Source: Algoriphagus oliviformis (lineage in GTDB: Bacteria; Bacteroidota; Bacteroidia; Cytophagales; Cyclobacteriaceae). Taken from it: 64,000 nt of DNA. A program made the position numbers and the translations under genes. Below the pieces are notes generated by a model that ran no database searches, was not told where the DNA came from, and saw only the letters and a list, made by a program, of their open reading frames with translations. Positions 54,569 through 62,256 of this stretch are shown one piece after another; within the stretch, counting starts at the first letter, position 1, and each line of letters begins with the position of its first letter. Location: assembly GCF_017254915.1 (NCBI RefSeq), contig NZ_JAFKCT010000006.1, positions 196,173 to 260,172 of the forward strand, in the 5' to 3' direction.

Positions 54569-54586
54569 GCGAGTGGCGACACTCGC
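54569..54586. repeat. REP palindrome, class B, copy 1
   Basis: GCGAGTG-GCGA-CACTCGC, a 7-bp stem. It shares the GAGTG/CACTC core with class A and with the copy at 55472-55493. Confidence 0.85.
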
Positions 54587-54639
54587 TCGAGCTTCCTTTA
54601 CCAAGAGACCCAAAAAAGATCCATCCATCCGCGCCCCTG

Positions 54640-54653
54640 GAGTGGCCCCACTC
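54640..54653. repeat. Degenerate REP next to the transposase stop
   Basis: GAGTGG-CC-CCACTC, a short palindrome ending in ACTCACGG like class A. It lies 15 bp from the transposase stop. Confidence 0.55.
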
Positions 54654-54667
54654 ACGGAACTCCAATT

Positions 54668-55189
54668 TCAAAGTCGCTCACCGATATGCGTTAAAAAACC
54701 AAATCGGTCCTTTCCAGTTTCATAAAATTTAAAAGACGAATACGGATAGGAAACGGGGTTGTCTGCGAGCATCCATTTTCCCCTACACGGATTTTGATGG
54801 ATGTAGTCGAGTTTTTCAAAAACAACTTTAGGAGAAAAAACCTCTATTGGAAGCGAGTTTCGCTGCCAAAACGAATGTGACCTGATTTCCTCCTGAACCT
54901 GAAAAGCCCTAAGCAATCCCGGATTTTCCAACCTCAATTTCTTGAGAAATTCGTGGCTGGTAAACTTCAGGAAGCTGGCATGCGGCATCTCTTTTCCATT
55001 CAATTCGAGTAGCTCCCAGATGAGATGTATATGGTTTGGCATAATAACAAAGCCATAGACTTTCAAAAGATCTTTTACGGTCAAAAATTTTAAGCTGGAC
55101 AACACGATTTCTTTGAATCCTTGCTGATCCAATATGGGTATCCAACTATGGATCGTCGCCGTAAAAAAATAGATTTTGTTTAGCTCCAT
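54668..55189 (-). CDS. REP-associated tyrosine transposase (RAYT, Y1 family)
   Basis: A 173-residue Y1-type HUH transposase. The HUH motif is MPNHIHLIWE (His53 and His55) and the nucleophile is Tyr129 in KLDYIHQNP. WQRNSLPIEVFSP and GKWMLADNPVSYPYSSFKFY match the IS200-like TnpREP branch. These enzymes are single-copy domesticated relatives of IS200 transposases that act on REP palindromes. Here REPs flank the gene on both sides (54481-54653 and 55287-55493), as expected. The start is the ATG at 55189 (MELNK) or 55195 (MSMELNK). Confidence 0.88.
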   Translation of the reverse strand: MELNKIYFFTATIHSWIPILDQQGFKEIVLSSLKFLTVKDLLKVYGFVIMPNHIHLIWELLELNGKEMPHASFLKFTSHEFLKKLRLENPGLLRAFQVQEEIRSHSFWQRNSLPIEVFSPKVVFEKLDYIHQNPCRGKWMLADNPVSYPYSSFKFYETGKDRFGFLTHIGERL

Positions 55190-55286
55190 AGACATATGAA
55201 AATTTAGCAAAAACCGGAGAACTAATTCATTTCCCCCAGTTCCTACAGGCACCAAAACATCCACGGCACCAAAAAACAATATACTC

Positions 55287-55302
55287 CGAGTAGCGACACT
55301 CG
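55287..55302. repeat. REP palindrome, class B variant
   Basis: CGAGTAGCGACACTCG, followed by TTTGGGCGAC. Over 26 bp it differs at three positions from the copy at 55476. Confidence 0.8.
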
Positions 55303-55365
55303 TTTGGGCGACCGGTCATCCTTTTTTCCTTAAAACTTCGCTATGGTGCAACAGGCGCACTGCCT

Positions 55366-55387
55366 CCGTGAGTGTCTTCACTCACGG
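55366..55387. repeat. REP palindrome, class A, copy 2
   Basis: Identical to 54481-54502: CCGTGAGTG-TCTT-CACTCACGG. It is followed, 106 bp later (start to start), by a class B palindrome, the same order as on the left side. Confidence 0.85.
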
Positions 55388-55471
55388 ATTCTCCATTATT
55401 TACTTTCGATCGGCAAACCGAAATCAAACTCTTCCCCGAGGAAATGAATCGTTAAAAACCATGAATAAATG

Positions 55472-55493
55472 AAGCGAGTGGCGACACTCGCTT
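55472..55493. repeat. REP palindrome, class B, copy 2
   Basis: AAGCGAGTG-GCGA-CACTCGCTT, an extended 9-bp stem. It lies 25 bp after the stop of the citrulline hydrolase gene (minus strand). Confidence 0.85.
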
Positions 55494-55517
55494 GGGCGAA
55501 CGACTTTTTCCCGCCAC

Positions 55518-56450
55518 TTAAAAACTCTTCCCCAAAAAAATCTCCGCCAGCATACACCTGGCGCTGCCGCCGCCGAGCTTTTCTATGGTCGGAATAGAGG
55601 GGCTGATGATCGTGGTGTGCTTTTCGATTTGCTGGATCTGTCCGACTCCGAGTGAATCGAAGGCCGCTTGGGACATTACGGTAAATCGCTCCCCGCCGTC
55701 ATTTGCCACCTCCAGCATATTCCCCGCAAAACTGTTTTTTTGCTTCAGCGTGATTGGTATCACTTTTTTGCCGGACTGGGTCAGGGACTCCTGTACCCGG
55801 CGACGCTCGGAAGCTTTGGCTATGCTCTCCAGACAGACCACGGCCAGATCCGTCCCCACATGCATCATCACATTGGTGTGGTAGATGGGACTGAGCCCTC
55901 CATCCATCTCCTGCACCGCCCCAAACGCCACGACACGATAGCCCAGCAACTTCGCCAGATAGTCCAGCGGAACCGGGTGCGTACGTGGGGAATAGCCTGC
56001 GTAAATGATCCGGGCCTTGTGGTCCATCACCATGCTGCCAGTTCCCTCGAGATATTGCCCGCTTTCTTCGAAAAAACTCAGGTCGATGATCTCGTTGACC
56101 TCAAAACCGGAATGGATCAGCCTTTCCACGATATCCTTCCTCCGTTCCAAACGCCGAACCGGCGAAAACATGGGATAGAGGATCAGCTTTCCATCCGGAT
56201 GTGTGCTAAACCAGTTGTTGGGAAAAACGGCATCGGGCTTGGCGGGACTGTCGGTATCCTCCACGACGATCACCTCCACCCGCTGGTCTTTCAAAAGCGC
56301 GACAAAACCGTCAAACTCCCTCCTTGCCAAAGCACTGATCTCGGAGGCTGATCGCCCATCCTGCTTTTGGTAAAAGTTGTTTTCCGCAGTCTCGGCATTG
56401 AAGCCAAACTGGGCGGGACGAACCATCAGTACTGTATCGCTGATCTGCAT
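55518..56450 (-). CDS. ctlX: Citrulline utilisation hydrolase (CtlX-like, arginine deiminase superfamily)
   Basis: A 310-residue guanidino-group modifying enzyme. Visible motifs are PDAVFPNNWFSTH (substrate Asp), the strand YLEGTGSMVMDH (Glu), MMHVGTDLAVV (catalytic His) and the C-terminal GGGSARCMLAEIF with the nucleophilic Cys. CtlX-type enzymes hydrolyse citrulline to ornithine, CO2 and ammonia. Amidinotransferase-like alternatives cannot be excluded from sequence alone. It begins 2 bp after the stop of the upstream propeller-like gene, so the two are probably co-transcribed. Confidence 0.88.
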   Translation of the reverse strand: MQISDTVLMVRPAQFGFNAETAENNFYQKQDGRSASEISALARREFDGFVALLKDQRVEVIVVEDTDSPAKPDAVFPNNWFSTHPDGKLILYPMFSPVRRLERRKDIVERLIHSGFEVNEIIDLSFFEESGQYLEGTGSMVMDHKARIIYAGYSPRTHPVPLDYLAKLLGYRVVAFGAVQEMDGGLSPIYHTNVMMHVGTDLAVVCLESIAKASERRRVQESLTQSGKKVIPITLKQKNSFAGNMLEVANDGGERFTVMSQAAFDSLGVGQIQQIEKHTTIISPSIPTIEKLGGGSARCMLAEIFLGKSF

Positions 56451-56452
56451 GG

Positions 56453-57337
56453 CTAGTCGGTCAAAAGGTAACGGTACAGGACAGGCAAAATGTCAAAGCG
56501 CTTTTCGCTGACTGTGTAGTAGGCTTTTCCATCCGGCCCAAAACCAATCGCCTCACCCTGGGGCTCCGGCACATAGGGAAGCTCTCTGGGCGGTCGGGCA
56601 AGGGCCTGTGCGACGGACTCTCCCGGCGTTCTGGTCCAGTGATAGACTTTGAAATAGTTTTTGACCAAAATCTGGCTCCCGTCGGCACTGATATCCGCAG
56701 CCACTGCGCTGGTAAAGGGAAGCTTGAGCAACTCCTCGGCGACGACTCCATTTTTCCCAAAATCAGCCGACCTCAGACGGAAAACGGTGTTCTGCTTGTC
56801 CCTTTTGGAAACGACAAACAGGTCGCCCGAAATCGGATCGACCATCAGGCTCTCTGCATCCATCGCCCCATCGGGGTAAGAAAAAGTCAAAATCTCCGGC
56901 TTGACAGTCCAGCCGTCGGCGATTCTGTCCGGCTCGGGAAACCTAAAAATCTGAACCGAGCGGTGAACGGCCACATTGTCGCCAATCTCGGCCACGTACA
57001 CGTAGGACTTTCCGCCAGGCCCAGGACCCACGGCGATATCCTCCCAATCCCGGTTTTCCACGCCTTCCAACCGGATCTTGCCGAGCTCCTTTCCTTCCGA
57101 ATCCAACAGGTAAACCGCTGCCTCCCCCCCGCTATCCGTGTGGGTGTAGAGGAGCTTGGGATGAGCTTTCGAAAAAGCCAAGCCGCTCATCTCTTCCAAA
57201 ACCGGGGTTCCGATAGTACGAACAGGCGTTGCCGCATGGACGGCCGCGTCTTTTTCTGACTTGGTTTGGGAAAATGACGGAGAGCTGACCAAAAGGCCGA
57301 AAGCCAAACTGAACGAAAGGGGTCGGAAAAATCGCAT
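56453..57337 (-). CDS. Exported beta-propeller-like protein
   Basis: A 294-residue protein with a signal peptide ending SFSQ. It has SGLAFSKAHPKLLYTHTDSGG, DWEDIAVGPGPGGKSYVYVAEIGDN and DAESLMVDPISGDLFVVSKRD, a run of propeller-type blades rich in Asp-Gly turns. It resembles SdiA-regulated or phytase-like propellers but no catalytic motif is clear. The stop is 2 bp before the citrulline hydrolase start. A terminator lies upstream (57385-57412), so it begins a new unit. Confidence 0.65.
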   Translation of the reverse strand: MRFFRPLSFSLAFGLLVSSPSFSQTKSEKDAAVHAATPVRTIGTPVLEEMSGLAFSKAHPKLLYTHTDSGGEAAVYLLDSEGKELGKIRLEGVENRDWEDIAVGPGPGGKSYVYVAEIGDNVAVHRSVQIFRFPEPDRIADGWTVKPEILTFSYPDGAMDAESLMVDPISGDLFVVSKRDKQNTVFRLRSADFGKNGVVAEELLKLPFTSAVAADISADGSQILVKNYFKVYHWTRTPGESVAQALARPPRELPYVPEPQGEAIGFGPDGKAYYTVSEKRFDILPVLYRYLLTD

Positions 57338-57384
57338 GCTTAAAAATACGAAGGCAAGCCGTCGCTCGACTAAAAATCATAAAA

Positions 57385-57412
57385 AAAGCCGTCCGAAGAT
57401 GCGGACGGCTTT
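57385..57412 (-). terminator. Terminator of the second molybdenum hydroxylase operon
   Basis: AAAGCCGTCCG and CGGACGGCTTT form an 11-bp stem around AAGATG. On the minus strand it is followed by a T-run. It lies 31 bp after the large-subunit stop. Confidence 0.85.
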
Positions 57413-57443
57413 GACTGGCAAAACTGGTTTTTGCGAAAACAAG

Positions 57444-59753
57444 CTATACCTGAAACGGCAACTGGTAGTTTCGCTTCCCGCTCAGCTTGTACACGGCATT
57501 GGCCAAGGCCGGGATAAAAGGCGGCACCGGTGGCTCGCCTACCCCTGTCGGCTTCTCCATGCTCGGCACGATGTGGACGTGGGTCTTTTTGGGCGCCTGG
57601 GGCATGCGGATGATCTGATAGGTATCGAAGTTGTTTTGCTGCACCCGACCGTTTTCCAGCGTGATTGCCGAGGTCGTGGCCAAGCTCGTCGCAAACTGCG
57701 CTCCACCCTCAAACTGGGAGCGAACCCGATCCGTGTTGACGGCAATACCGCAGTCCACCGCGTAGTGCACTTCGGGAATGAGCAGGTTTCCGTTGGCGTC
57801 TTTCTCGACCATCACCACGCAGGCGACGTAGGTCAGGAAGCTTTTGTGCGCCGCAAAGCCCACTGCCTTGCCGGCGGCAAGGTTTGCCTTCCAGTTTGAT
57901 TTTTCCGCCACGGTCTCTATCACCTTCTTCATGCGGGCTGTGCTCCAAGGGAAATCCTCGATTTTTTCCCCGTAGTTGCCATAGTCACCGACCATCTCAC
58001 CTGCGAAAACCAAGTCCCTGTCATCGCCCAAGAGCTGTAGTGCCTGATCCACGGGATCAAGTCCCCTCGCCTCGGCCAGCTCATCCATCATCGCGCCGAT
58101 GGCGAAAGCATGGTGGATATTGCTCACCGAGCGCAGCCAGCCGATCCTCGTGTGGGCAGTGGATTCGTGCGCCTCGACGCGGATGTTTGGCACATCGTAG
58201 GGAAAATCCCGACAGCCCAAGTCCAGCTCCCCATCAGACGGTGGGGCTGCGTCGAGACCGGAGCCAATGGCAGGAAACACCGTGTGGTGATTCCAACCAC
58301 TGAGATTGCCAGAGCCATCCAAGGTCGCCACGATCCGCTGGGCGCTGTGGGAATGATAGTAGTCGTGGTGCAAGTCGCAGGTTCTCGTCCACTGTACCCT
58401 TACGGGCACTCCTGCCGCCTTGGAAAGAAGCGCCGCCTCCACCACGTAGTCGGGCTTCGACTTTCTGCCAAAGCCTCCGCCGAGCAGCGTCACGTTCAGT
58501 CTGACTTTGGCCAAATCCACGCCCAAGGCACCTGCTACCGCTCCTCTAGCCCACTGGGGGTGCTGGCTCGGTGCCCAAATCACCACAGAACCGTCGGCTT
58601 TGACATCGGCGATGGCTGCGGGTGGCTCGATGGTCGAGTGCGCATAGAAAGGCGCCAAATAGGTTTTTTCAAATGTTTTTCCCGCAGAAGACTTCGCTTG
58701 GTTGAAGTTTCCACGTTCCCGCTTGACGGTACCGTTGGAGGCAGTGCTTTTCACCATTTCCTCCAGCTGGACGCTGGAATTGTAGGTTTGGTTTGGACCG
58801 AGGTCCCACTCGACTTCCAGTGCTTCACTGCCTTTGATCGCCGACCAGGTATTTTCAGCCAGCACTGCAATCCCCTCCAGGGGCTTATCCAGCCCGGTTG
58901 GCAGGCCCACTCCGTCTATTTTCACCACCTTCTTCACGCCGGGCACCGCCAGGGCTTTTTCCTCACTGTAGGAAAGCGCCTTCGCACCGACCACGGGACT
59001 TCTCCGCACCACGGCAATGAGCATATTGGGCAGATCCACATCCGCTCCAAACACTGCCTTACCCGTGGCAATGTCTTCCAGATCATAGATCGGCACGTCT
59101 TTTCCCACGAGCTTGTAGCTGGAAAAATCCTTCATCGGCACGTCTTCCGCCTTGGGAAGCTCCATCACTTTGATCTGCTCCACCAGGTCGCCAAAGGCTA
59201 TCTTCTTGCTGCCACCCTTCTGTATTACCTGGCTGTTTTCGGTATCGCATTCCGACACGTCAACTCCCCATTCTTTGGCGGCAGCCTGCATCAGCATGTG
59301 CCGTGCAGTGGCTCCGGCCTTTTTCATCGGCTCATAAAACATCCGCACAGAAAAAGAACCGTCCGTGTTCTGGTTGCCATACTTGTCCTCGTCTCCCTCG
59401 GCCTGCACGATCTTCACCTGGCTCCAGTCGGCACCGAGCTCGTCGGCGACGATCATGGGCAGGGAGGTCCGTATACCCGTACCCATCTCGGAGCGATGCG
59501 CGATGATGGTGACGACATTGTCCGAGGCGATGCTCACGAAGGCATTGGGAGCAAAGCTGACCAACTCTCCTTTCGGACCGCTACACTGGAAATTGACTCC
59601 CAGGACGAAGCCACCAGCGGCGAGTGAACCAATTTTCAGGAAATCCCGTCTTGAGGCTCGAAAGATTTCGCTGCGGTCCACAGTCCCTTTCGGAGTGGAA
59701 GCAGCAGCTTCCTTTTTGTTCAAAAATGGCAGATTAGGCATCATAGTCTTCAT
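57444..59753 (-). CDS. Molybdopterin-binding subunit of a second molybdenum hydroxylase
   Basis: A 769-residue large subunit of the xanthine dehydrogenase superfamily. A Tat-like motif RRDFLK (34-39) and a hydrophobic region ending VLGVNFQC precede the catalytic domains. Cofactor loops: GGGFGRKSKPDYVVEAALL and RTRIG-like turns. The C-terminal catalytic Glu lies in GVGEPPVPPF. It makes a two-gene unit with the 2Fe-2S subunit upstream and differs clearly from the set at 21256-23966. Substrate unknown. Confidence 0.92.
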   Translation of the reverse strand: MKTMMPNLPFLNKKEAAASTPKGTVDRSEIFRASRRDFLKIGSLAAGGFVLGVNFQCSGPKGELVSFAPNAFVSIASDNVVTIIAHRSEMGTGIRTSLPMIVADELGADWSQVKIVQAEGDEDKYGNQNTDGSFSVRMFYEPMKKAGATARHMLMQAAAKEWGVDVSECDTENSQVIQKGGSKKIAFGDLVEQIKVMELPKAEDVPMKDFSSYKLVGKDVPIYDLEDIATGKAVFGADVDLPNMLIAVVRRSPVVGAKALSYSEEKALAVPGVKKVVKIDGVGLPTGLDKPLEGIAVLAENTWSAIKGSEALEVEWDLGPNQTYNSSVQLEEMVKSTASNGTVKRERGNFNQAKSSAGKTFEKTYLAPFYAHSTIEPPAAIADVKADGSVVIWAPSQHPQWARGAVAGALGVDLAKVRLNVTLLGGGFGRKSKPDYVVEAALLSKAAGVPVRVQWTRTCDLHHDYYHSHSAQRIVATLDGSGNLSGWNHHTVFPAIGSGLDAAPPSDGELDLGCRDFPYDVPNIRVEAHESTAHTRIGWLRSVSNIHHAFAIGAMMDELAEARGLDPVDQALQLLGDDRDLVFAGEMVGDYGNYGEKIEDFPWSTARMKKVIETVAEKSNWKANLAAGKAVGFAAHKSFLTYVACVVMVEKDANGNLLIPEVHYAVDCGIAVNTDRVRSQFEGGAQFATSLATTSAITLENGRVQQNNFDTYQIIRMPQAPKKTHVHIVPSMEKPTGVGEPPVPPFIPALANAVYKLSGKRNYQLPFQV

Positions 59754-59765
59754 AGTTCGCTGCGT

Positions 59766-60224
59766 TTAGAGGGATTTGGAGGCGGTGACGATGGCATCCT
59801 TGATACGGTTGTAGGTACCGCAGCGGCAGAGGTTTCCCGCCATGGCCGATTCGATCTCAGCCTCGGAAGGGCTGGGATTCCTGGCAAGCAAAGCCGCTGC
59901 GTTCATAATCTGCCCAGACTGGCAATAGCCGCACTGAGGGACGATGTGCTCGACCCAAGCTTTCTGTAGAGGATGGTCTCCACCCTCGGACAGACCCTCG
60001 ATGGTCGTAATCACCCCATCGCCCACGGCCGAAATCGGCAGGCTGCAAGACCTCACGGCCTCTCCATCCAAATGGACGGTACAGGCTCCGCAAAGCGCCT
60101 GGCCACAGCCAAACTTCGTCCCTTTCATGCCTAGCAGGTCCCGAAGTACCCACAGCACCGGCATGTCCTCGGAAGCGGTCACCTCCTGATCCTTGCCATT
60201 TACCTTGATCACATATTTGTCCAT
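59766..60224 (-). CDS. 2Fe-2S subunit of the second molybdenum hydroxylase
   Basis: A 152-residue small subunit. First cluster: [13 protein letters not shown] with a later Cys in VRSCSLP. Second cluster: [10 protein letters not shown] and CRCGTY. It starts the operon; the large-subunit gene follows 12 bp later. It transfers electrons from the molybdenum site to an unknown acceptor. No FAD subunit is encoded here, which fits a cytochrome-linked enzyme. Confidence 0.93.
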   Translation of the reverse strand: MDKYVIKVNGKDQEVTASEDMPVLWVLRDLLGMKGTKFGCGQALCGACTVHLDGEAVRSCSLPISAVGDGVITTIEGLSEGGDHPLQKAWVEHIVPQCGYCQSGQIMNAAALLARNPSPSEAEIESAMAGNLCRCGTYNRIKDAIVTASKSL

Positions 60225-60714
60225 AATTTCCTGTCGTTTCTACCTAATAAATTCCTGGTTTTTTACGAGAAAGTCAACTTTTTCACACTCAAGCGACTAA
60301 CCTGGAACCAATCTAAATCCAACCCATCGCCCGCTTTGATCCTATGGATGGACGGGGCAAAAGAAAAAAAGATCCCCCAAATGCACTTAAGGTTTTCAAA
60401 CAGGGGATTGGATTTTTCACCCAACGGGTGGAAAGGCAAATGATCGCGTCAATCAATGCTCAGCAAAAAAGTCCCCATACGCAAGGAGGACACATAGCCA
60501 GGGGCTGGGAATATGGCTGCCTGTTTGGATCAAAAATGGCCAAGACTTCAAATCGGCATATTTTTTCCAAAAAATAAGTCCCTGAGGCAGAAACAGAAAA
60601 AGGCCCCAACCGGCAAAAAGCGAGAATTTTTCGGATCCTGATTTGGAATAAATGGGACATGCCCCTACATTTGCAACACGTTTTCCGAAAGGGATCACGA
60701 AAAAACAAAAAAAA
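60225..60714. other. Gene-free region before the tRNA-Asn unit
   Basis: 490 bp without a supported gene. A short open stretch at 60344-60577 lacks coding character. The tRNA promoter lies at 60642-60673. No promoter for the upstream hydroxylase operon is obvious. Confidence 0.5.
60642..60673 (+). promoter_or_regulatory. Promoter of tRNA-Asn
   Basis: TTTG (60642-60645), a 20-bp spacer, TACATTTG (60666-60673). It matches the Bacteroidota consensus and uses the same -7 word as tRNA-Cys. The expected start near 60680 leaves a leader of about 90 bp that contains the broken tRNA copy. Confidence 0.8.
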
Positions 60715-60755
60715 TCCTCCTTAGCCCATCCCGATAGCCATCGGGAGGTTAGAGC
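60715..60755 (+). pseudogene. Broken 5' copy of tRNA-Asn with a palindrome in the D-loop
   Basis: TCCTCCTTAGC (60715-60725) and GGTTAGAGC (60747-60755) are identical to the first 11 and later 9 bases of the real tRNA, in the same order. Instead of the D-loop TCAGTT there is a 21-bp insert containing the palindrome CCCGATAGCCATCGGG (60730-60745), a common intergenic word in this phylum. The copy ends there. Confidence 0.7.
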
Positions 60756-60769
60756 GGAAAACCACAAAT

Positions 60770-60843
60770 TCCTCCTTAGCTCAGTTGGTTAGAGCACATG
60801 ACTGTTAATCATGGGGTCCTAGGTTCAAGCCCTAGAGGGGGAG
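60770..60843 (+). tRNA. tRNA-Asn (GTT)
   Basis: Acceptor TCCTCCT/AGGGGGA, D-arm GCTCAGTTGGTTAGAGC, anticodon stem CATGA/TCATG with loop CTGTTAA (anticodon GTT), T-arm CTAGG-TTCAAGC-CCTAG, discriminator G. CCA is not encoded, unlike tRNA-Cys here. Confidence 0.95.
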
Positions 60844-60847
60844 CTTC

Positions 60848-60879
60848 AAAAGCCTTCAGATTCACTTCTGAAGGCTTTT
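60848..60879 (+). terminator. Terminator of tRNA-Asn
   Basis: AAAAGCCTTCAGA and TCTGAAGGCTTTT form a perfect 13-bp stem, then further T. It begins 5 bp after the tRNA. Confidence 0.9.
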
Positions 60880-61228
60880 TTGCTTATATACCTTTTTGGG
60901 CTGATCGACAGTTCGTGTCGATTTTCCTAAAGTTTAATATAAGGGGTGGCAAAAGGGTGAACATTTTTCAAAGCCTACCTTCACAATTCTAGGTCAGTCT
61001 GCTTTCAAAACTACTTTTGGACAAAATATCAAAAACAGCTGGAACGGCCAGACTAGAAACCGTCCAATCACCTTCCCTACCTCAAGAGCAGAATTGCGGT
61101 TGCTTTTCAAGCCTAAAAAAACATCAGACATACCAGCTTGCTATTTCTAGGTTCGAAAAACAACGCGCCCAAGCACACACAAATAACTGTAAATGACCGC
61201 CTCCGCTTCATTTACCCGCAGCTTTTTT
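60880..61228. other. Gene-free region after tRNA-Asn
   Basis: About 350 bp. I see no gene, att-like duplication of the tRNA 3' end, or clear repeat. Confidence 0.5.
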
Positions 61229-61259
61229 GCCCAAAAGCCATGGCTTAGGCCTACCTTTG
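61226..61259 (+). promoter_or_regulatory. Promoter of the two membrane-protein genes
   Basis: TTTG (61226-61229) and TACCTTTG (61252-61259), 22 bp apart, a little over the usual spacing. Transcription would begin near 61266, six bases before the ATG at 61272. Confidence 0.6.
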
Positions 61260-61271
61260 CCGTTCCAGAAA

Positions 61272-61826
61272 ATGAAAGAACACAAAGCCGTACTCCCTTC
61301 TTTGCTTCTGCTTTTCGCCTCGATCCAGTGCCTTTTCCTGGGAACCATCATTTTTGAGCAGGCAGGGCAGCTCGAGGTCAGTCTTTTCGTCTTGATCTTC
61401 GCATTGATCCTCGCCTCCCATTTCCAAAGCTATTCGGCCAAGGGAATCCGTGTGGAGTTTGACCGATGGAGAGTGGCGATTTGGGTGTTTTTTGGGGCCT
61501 TTGCCACCTTTGGACTTAGACAACTCGGCATGGAAACTGTCATAGCCACTGCTACCGTGGGTTTGCTTGGCGGACTATTCCAGTTTGCCTTTCCTGCCAA
61601 GGCCTATTTTCGCCAAGTTCCCTCGGCAGTCTATTGCGGTGCGTTCATTTCCATGACCAACCTGAGCAATGACGCGGGTTTCATCCTTCTGGCCTCTGTC
61701 TTCACCTGCCTGCTGTTCTTCGTCAGCAAATCCGTCCTGGTTGGAGTTGGCGGGCGCCTGGGGACCATGGCCTTCATTGGGGTAGTTTTCGCCTATTTTG
61801 TCCAATACAGCCTTGCACTGCTATGA
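61272..61826 (+). CDS. Six-helix membrane protein, first of a related pair
   Basis: A 184-residue protein with about six helices. The C-terminal half (VPSAVYCGAFISMTN, GFILLASVFTCLLFF, GVGGRLGTMAFIGV) is related to the same half of the next protein. The start is ATG 61272, because a predicted transcription start lies only about six bases upstream. Its TGA overlaps the next start (ATGATGG). Family not recognised; perhaps two halves of one channel or transporter. Confidence 0.65.
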   Translation: MKEHKAVLPSLLLLFASIQCLFLGTIIFEQAGQLEVSLFVLIFALILASHFQSYSAKGIRVEFDRWRVAIWVFFGAFATFGLRQLGMETVIATATVGLLGGLFQFAFPAKAYFRQVPSAVYCGAFISMTNLSNDAGFILLASVFTCLLFFVSKSVLVGVGGRLGTMAFIGVVFAYFVQYSLALL

Positions 61827-62245
61827 TGGAGGAACTAGTCTGGATCGGGAGTGCGGTGGTCGCGGCATTGGGCACCTTTTGGATTCATCACCGCCTCCAC
61901 GCAAGCCCGGTAATGGCCTCTTCCCTTGTCACCTTGGTGTTCGCCTTGGCGGTATGGCTATGGGGAGATGGCATCGAATGGCTAGGCCCCGTCCCCTATG
62001 CGGCGATCGGTGGTTCCTTCATCGGGATGAGCAGCAAAAAGTACGTAAAAGGCATCGAATCCATCCTTTTGGCTTCTCTCATATTCGGGGTGCTCTTTGC
62101 CCGATCAAGCCAGTTTTTTGAGGGGTATGGCGGGGCCTTGGGGACCTCCGCCTGCATTTCCGTGCTGACGGCCGTCAGCTGGAGAAGGCTGGTCAAGCGA
62201 TCGAGGCAGAAAGTCAAAAGAGCCTGGATACGCTCTGGCCGATAG
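61823..62245 (+). CDS. Membrane protein, second of a related pair
   Basis: A 140-residue membrane protein with four helices and a strongly basic C-terminus (RRLVKRSRQKVKRAWIRSGR). The core VPYAAIGGSFIGMSS, SILLASLIFGVLFA and GYGGALGTSACISV parallels the preceding protein. It begins at the ATG overlapping the previous stop, so the products are made together. Function unknown. Confidence 0.65.
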   Translation: MMEELVWIGSAVVAALGTFWIHHRLHASPVMASSLVTLVFALAVWLWGDGIEWLGPVPYAAIGGSFIGMSSKKYVKGIESILLASLIFGVLFARSSQFFEGYGGALGTSACISVLTAVSWRRLVKRSRQKVKRAWIRSGR

Positions 62246-62256
62246 GCGGGAAGACT

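Noticed and set aside
58110..59627. 505-codon plus-strand open frame
   Set aside because: Antisense to the second molybdenum hydroxylase large subunit; composition is that of a shadow.
60344..60577. Short open frame upstream of tRNA-Asn
   Set aside because: No start context, no protein-like pattern, lies in repeat-rich spacer.
60770..61228. Integration site at the 3' end of tRNA-Asn
   Set aside because: No duplicated tRNA 3' end and no integrase gene are visible to the right.
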